From Sphingomonadales bacterium (GTDB lineage: Bacteria > Bacteroidota > Bacteroidia > Chitinophagales > Chitinophagaceae), in contig VHAT01000005.1 of assembly GCA_016872195.1 (NCBI GenBank), positions 18,767 through 82,766 of the forward strand: DNA of 64,000 bases. Reading direction: 5' to 3'. Numbering within the stretch: position 1 is the first letter of the stretch; each line of letters opens with the position of its first letter. The notes under the pieces were generated by a model. It was not told where the DNA came from. It saw nothing but the letters and a program-made list of their open reading frames with translations, and did no database searches. The position numbers and the translations under genes were made by a program. Shown here piece by piece: positions 60,683-64,000 of the stretch.

Positions 60683-62920
60683 TTACTTGGTTTTATATCC
60701 TAATTTTTCGGGTGTGATGGGCAGGTCTCTCACCCTTTTACCGGTAGCATTGAATATGGCATTGGCGATTGCTGCCGCTAAGCCGATCAAGGCGATCTCT
60801 CCCAGTCCCTTTGCCCCAATAGGATTGATGATGGGATCTGGCTTATTGACAAACCATACCGTAGTCTTTGGAATGTCGGTATGAAGGGGAACTCGATAGC
60901 CAGCAAAACTGGCATTGATAATTTGTCCTGTGGTATGATCAAATTTCAACTCTTCTTTCAATGCCATACCGATGCCACCGACCACCCCCCCTAGCATTTG
61001 GCTGCGGGCGGTATTGTCACTGATGATCTTTCCGGCATCGGCTGTAGTAACTACTTCCTTTATTTTTATTTCCATGGTTTTAGGATGCACATGCACTTTT
61101 ACAAAGTGACAAGAAAAAGAGTTGGTGGCATGTTTTAACTCTTGTGCGTTGGTACCCTGTGAATCTTTCGTGATCTCTATAAATGGTTTTTGGGCTGCGA
61201 TCAATAATTTTTCAATCGTCACGCGTTGCCCCTCCCAGCTTATTATACCATTTTTCGTGTCAATCGCTGTCGCTGTTGCGCCTTTGAATCCTTCGAGGTG
61301 AGTGAGCGCCAGCTCTTGCAACGATTTTTTTAAGGCCTCACAAACTAAATATACCGCAGTGCCCAACGTAGAAGTAGTAGTCGATCCACCTTGTGTTGGA
61401 CCCGGTGGTAGATCGGAATCTCCCAGCGTAAACCTGATCTTATCTGGTGACCACTGTAAATTGTCCGCTGCAATCTTGATCATAGCGGTCGTTGTGCCTG
61501 GCCCCATATCGCTGACAGCACTTTGCAGGGTCAAGGTTCCATTGGGAAGCAAGATAGCCCGAACAGAGGCTTGTCCTCTGCCCGCTCCGAAAACGCCATT
61601 CGCCATTCCGTATCCTACCAACATCCCCTCTTCTTTTTTACTGCCGGGTACAGCAGGACGATTATTCCAACCGATCAACTCCTTCCCTTTTTCGTAGCAA
61701 TCCTTCAAGTAGTTCGATGACCAAGGCAGCTTGGATTCGGGGTTGATCGCTGGGAAATTCTTTACGCGCAAGGCCACCGGATCCATTTTTAGTTGATGCG
61801 CTAACTGATCGATACTACTCTCTAGGGCAAAGCAACCCGTAGCTTCTCCGGGTCCACGCATCCAGGTGGGTACACTTACATCGAGGGGCAATAATTTATA
61901 ATTGGTTTGTACATGATCGCAGGCGTACAAGAAACGAGAGGCATTAACGATCCCTTCTCTAAAATCTTCGTAGCGGGCTGTCATGCTAATGGCCTGGTGA
62001 TCGATACCCAGGAATTTTCCGTCTTGATCGGCACCCATGGTCAACTGCTGCCATGACTGCGGACGGTAGCCTGTCAGGTTGAACATCTGTGGCCTGGTCA
62101 GCACAACTTTTACGGGGCGTTTTAATTTTTTGGCCGCAATACAAGCAGCCGGTACATTATGCCAAGGACGCAAGGCATTACCAAAAGCACCGCCCACATA
62201 GTTTACGATCACCCTAACATTTTTATCAGGAATAGCAAATAATCTCGCCAGAGTCCCCTGCATCGACTTCGGGCCCTGTGTTTTATCGTAAACCGTCAAC
62301 TTATCGTCTCCCTCCCATACAGCAATGGTCGCCTGCAATTCCATGGGACTATGCACTTCGATCGGTGTTGTGTATTCTCCACTCACCTTAACAAAGGCAC
62401 CCTCGAGTGAGGCAGCATTACCTCTTGAATAGGTACCACTGGCTTTTAGTTTTGCGGCATCTTTTCTGGCCGAATGAAAATCGGTCTCAAAGGGTTCGCT
62501 TTGGTATTGAATGCTCACTAGTAGCGCGGCCGCGTTGGCATTTTCAAGACTATCGGCCACCACCAGCGCAACGGGCTGTCCATAAAAACGAACGATATTA
62601 TCATATAAGACCTTTAGTCCCCACCATTGTCTTGGATTTTTGCCTCCATCGGGTAATAAGGGTTCGTAGCCGGGCGTGGCAGGACAGTTTTTATACGTAA
62701 TAATATCCAATACACCCTCTGCCTTCCGTGCCGGTCCCTCTTCTATAGTGAGAATGGTTCCTTTGGCAATGGTGCTGCAAACAAAAACACCATAGGCAAT
62801 ATTTTCGATGCGATGCTCGGCAGCATATTTGGCGCGACCCGTTACTTTTTCTATGGCATCGGCCCTTGGGCTATCGTTTTCTAGGAATTGATTTTTTTCC
62901 ATACTTGTCAGTGCTGGCAT
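60683..62920 (-). CDS. Xanthine dehydrogenase/aldehyde oxidase family molybdopterin-binding subunit
   Basis: DAIEKVTGRAKYAAEHRI, GPKSMQGTLARLFAIPDKNVRVIVNYVGGAFGNALRPWHNVPAACIAAKKLKRPVKVVLTR, IGAKGLGEIALIGLAAAIANAI. Confidence 0.92.
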   Translation of the reverse strand: MPALTSMEKNQFLENDSPRADAIEKVTGRAKYAAEHRIENIAYGVFVCSTIAKGTILTIEEGPARKAEGVLDIITYKNCPATPGYEPLLPDGGKNPRQWWGLKVLYDNIVRFYGQPVALVVADSLENANAAALLVSIQYQSEPFETDFHSARKDAAKLKASGTYSRGNAASLEGAFVKVSGEYTTPIEVHSPMELQATIAVWEGDDKLTVYDKTQGPKSMQGTLARLFAIPDKNVRVIVNYVGGAFGNALRPWHNVPAACIAAKKLKRPVKVVLTRPQMFNLTGYRPQSWQQLTMGADQDGKFLGIDHQAISMTARYEDFREGIVNASRFLYACDHVQTNYKLLPLDVSVPTWMRGPGEATGCFALESSIDQLAHQLKMDPVALRVKNFPAINPESKLPWSSNYLKDCYEKGKELIGWNNRPAVPGSKKEEGMLVGYGMANGVFGAGRGQASVRAILLPNGTLTLQSAVSDMGPGTTTAMIKIAADNLQWSPDKIRFTLGDSDLPPGPTQGGSTTTSTLGTAVYLVCEALKKSLQELALTHLEGFKGATATAIDTKNGIISWEGQRVTIEKLLIAAQKPFIEITKDSQGTNAQELKHATNSFSCHFVKVHVHPKTMEIKIKEVVTTADAGKIISDNTARSQMLGGVVGGIGMALKEELKFDHTTGQIINASFAGYRVPLHTDIPKTTVWFVNKPDPIINPIGAKGLGEIALIGLAAAIANAIFNATGKRVRDLPITPEKLGYKTK

Positions 62921-62925
62921 TTCGT

Positions 62926-63531
62926 TTAGACGGTTTTTCCTGATTCTTGTACAGAGGCTATCGCATCCACTATATTTTGATAGGCTCCGCAACGGCAAAT
63001 ATTACCGGACACATATCGTTGAATATCTTCGCGACTACCCGCTCTTTTTTCTCGGATACAGGCAATACCCGACATGATCTGTCCGGGGGTACAGTACCCA
63101 CACTGCATGGCATCGTGGACCACAAAGGCCTCTTGTAAAGGATGTAGTTGATCTTCTTTGGCCAAGCCTTCGATGGTAGTTACTGTTTTTCCATTGTTAA
63201 AAGTAGCCAGCGAAAGACAACTGTTCATTCTTCTTCCATCTATATGCACTATACAAGCTCCGCATTGTCCCATGGCACACCCCTTTTTTGTTCCGGTCAA
63301 CCCCAATTGTTCGCGTAAAAAGTCTAGCAGTGTTGTGCGGCCGTCTATTTCGGCGCTGCGCTCAATGCCGTTTACGAGCAGGGTGATTTTTTCTTTGGGG
63401 ACCGGTTGGGGGATGGCGTTCTCAATGGGGAAGGCCTTGACCAACATGGTCGGGGCCAGTGAAAAGGCCGCCAAGGTGCCGGTCGTGCGCAAAAATTGGC
63501 GACGACTGTTTTGATAGCAATATTTTTTCAT
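62926..63531 (-). CDS. (2Fe-2S)-binding subunit of molybdenum hydroxylase with Tat-like signal
   Basis: NSRRQFLRTTGTLAAFSLA; GCAMGQCGACIVHIDGRRMNSC; MQCGYCTPGQIMSGIAC...SGNICRCGAY. Confidence 0.94.
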   Translation of the reverse strand: MKKYCYQNSRRQFLRTTGTLAAFSLAPTMLVKAFPIENAIPQPVPKEKITLLVNGIERSAEIDGRTTLLDFLREQLGLTGTKKGCAMGQCGACIVHIDGRRMNSCLSLATFNNGKTVTTIEGLAKEDQLHPLQEAFVVHDAMQCGYCTPGQIMSGIACIREKRAGSREDIQRYVSGNICRCGAYQNIVDAIASVQESGKTV

Positions 63532-63708
63532 GGCAAACGATTAGTATGAAGATACTAAAAAACCCAGCGCTTTAGTTCTATAAAAACATAGTACAATCAA
63601 GAATAATCCGTTGTAAGTAGTACACTTTCGGATTACTCGACCTAAGATAATGACCCGCCCCTTCGCCAGAAGCCAAGGCAGTGTACGTTTTGCTATCCAG
63701 TAGCGGTC

Positions 63709-64000
63709 TTAGTAAAAGAAAAAGAAAAAGTAAAGAGCCGCTTCGATACGTCGAACACCTTCGAAGTAGCCAAACGTGGAGCCCGAGGCTGATTTAACCC
63801 GGCCATCCTCTACATAACCGATAGTGGATCCGCTGCTGTTCTTTACTCGGCCATCTTCGAAGTAACCAATAGTAGATCCGCTGCTGTTTTGAATACGCTC
63901 CATGGAGTAGTAGCCGATCGTAGAGCCACTACTATTTTTGACCCTTCCTTCTTCGATATAACCGATCGTAGAGCCGCTACTGTTTTTTACCCGCCCGTTC
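63709..64000 (-). CDS. Tandem 16-residue repeat protein (5-fold beta-flower-like), truncated by window edge
   Basis: Repeats NSSGSTIGYIEEGRVK / NSSGSTIGYYSMERIQ / NSSGSTIGYFEDGRVK / NSSGSTIGYVEDGRVK / SASGSTFGYFEGVRRI, then EAALYFFFFFY. Confidence 0.8.
   Translation of the reverse strand, partial: NGRVKNSSGSTIGYIEEGRVKNSSGSTIGYYSMERIQNSSGSTIGYFEDGRVKNSSGSTIGYVEDGRVKSASGSTFGYFEGVRRIEAALYFFFFFY
63757..64000 (-). repeat. 48-bp in-frame tandem repeat (at least 5 units, continuing past edge)
   Basis: Recurring cAGCAGCGGaTCyACkATyGGyTAy motif with 48-bp period on minus strand. Confidence 0.8.

Noticed and set aside
1-64000. CRISPR arrays, tRNA/rRNA genes, intact IS elements or prophage
   Set aside because: By eye I found no regularly spaced identical repeats with unique spacers, no TTCGAATC-type tRNA arms in intergenic gaps, and no transposase or phage genes.

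Overview
Chromosomal window from a Bacteroidota bacterium (Chitinophagaceae-like by gene content; inferred, not verified), mostly dense housekeeping and transport genes: partial nitrilase, recX, dnaN, kdsB, SNF2/SWIM helicase, gcvT, PspC/PadR, asnS, rho, mnmH, selD, feoB, chrA, nadD, feoA, ybeY, mnmG, ppiD, nadA, VPS10/BNR protein, sbtA-like permease, dihydroorotase, DUF5916, ggt, Mo-hydroxylase operon, and a repeat protein at the right edge. Main items for follow-up: (1) a tight three-gene minus-strand operon at 38198-41278 encoding a SET protein, a Ddl-like ATP-grasp ligase, and an ATP-grasp ligase fused to a C-terminal SET domain. Both ligases carry Cys where Ddl has the Pro of the E-x-N-x-x-P-G motif. 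This is my best candidate for an undescribed system. (2) A ~3.9 kb AT-rich islet splitting mnmH from selD; its first gene has a single in-frame TGA and it ends with mazEF, whose operator dyad is centred on a Bacteroidota -7 promoter box. (3) A perfect 18-bp parS-like palindrome forming the 3' end of ybeY upstream of mnmG, and an AT-rich iterated-repeat intergenic region (44006-44562) that is a candidate oriC or regulatory region. (4) A decayed P-type ATPase, and clustered homopolymer frameshifts near the sbtA and dihydroorotase genes. All family calls come from reading protein motifs by eye; no searches were run.
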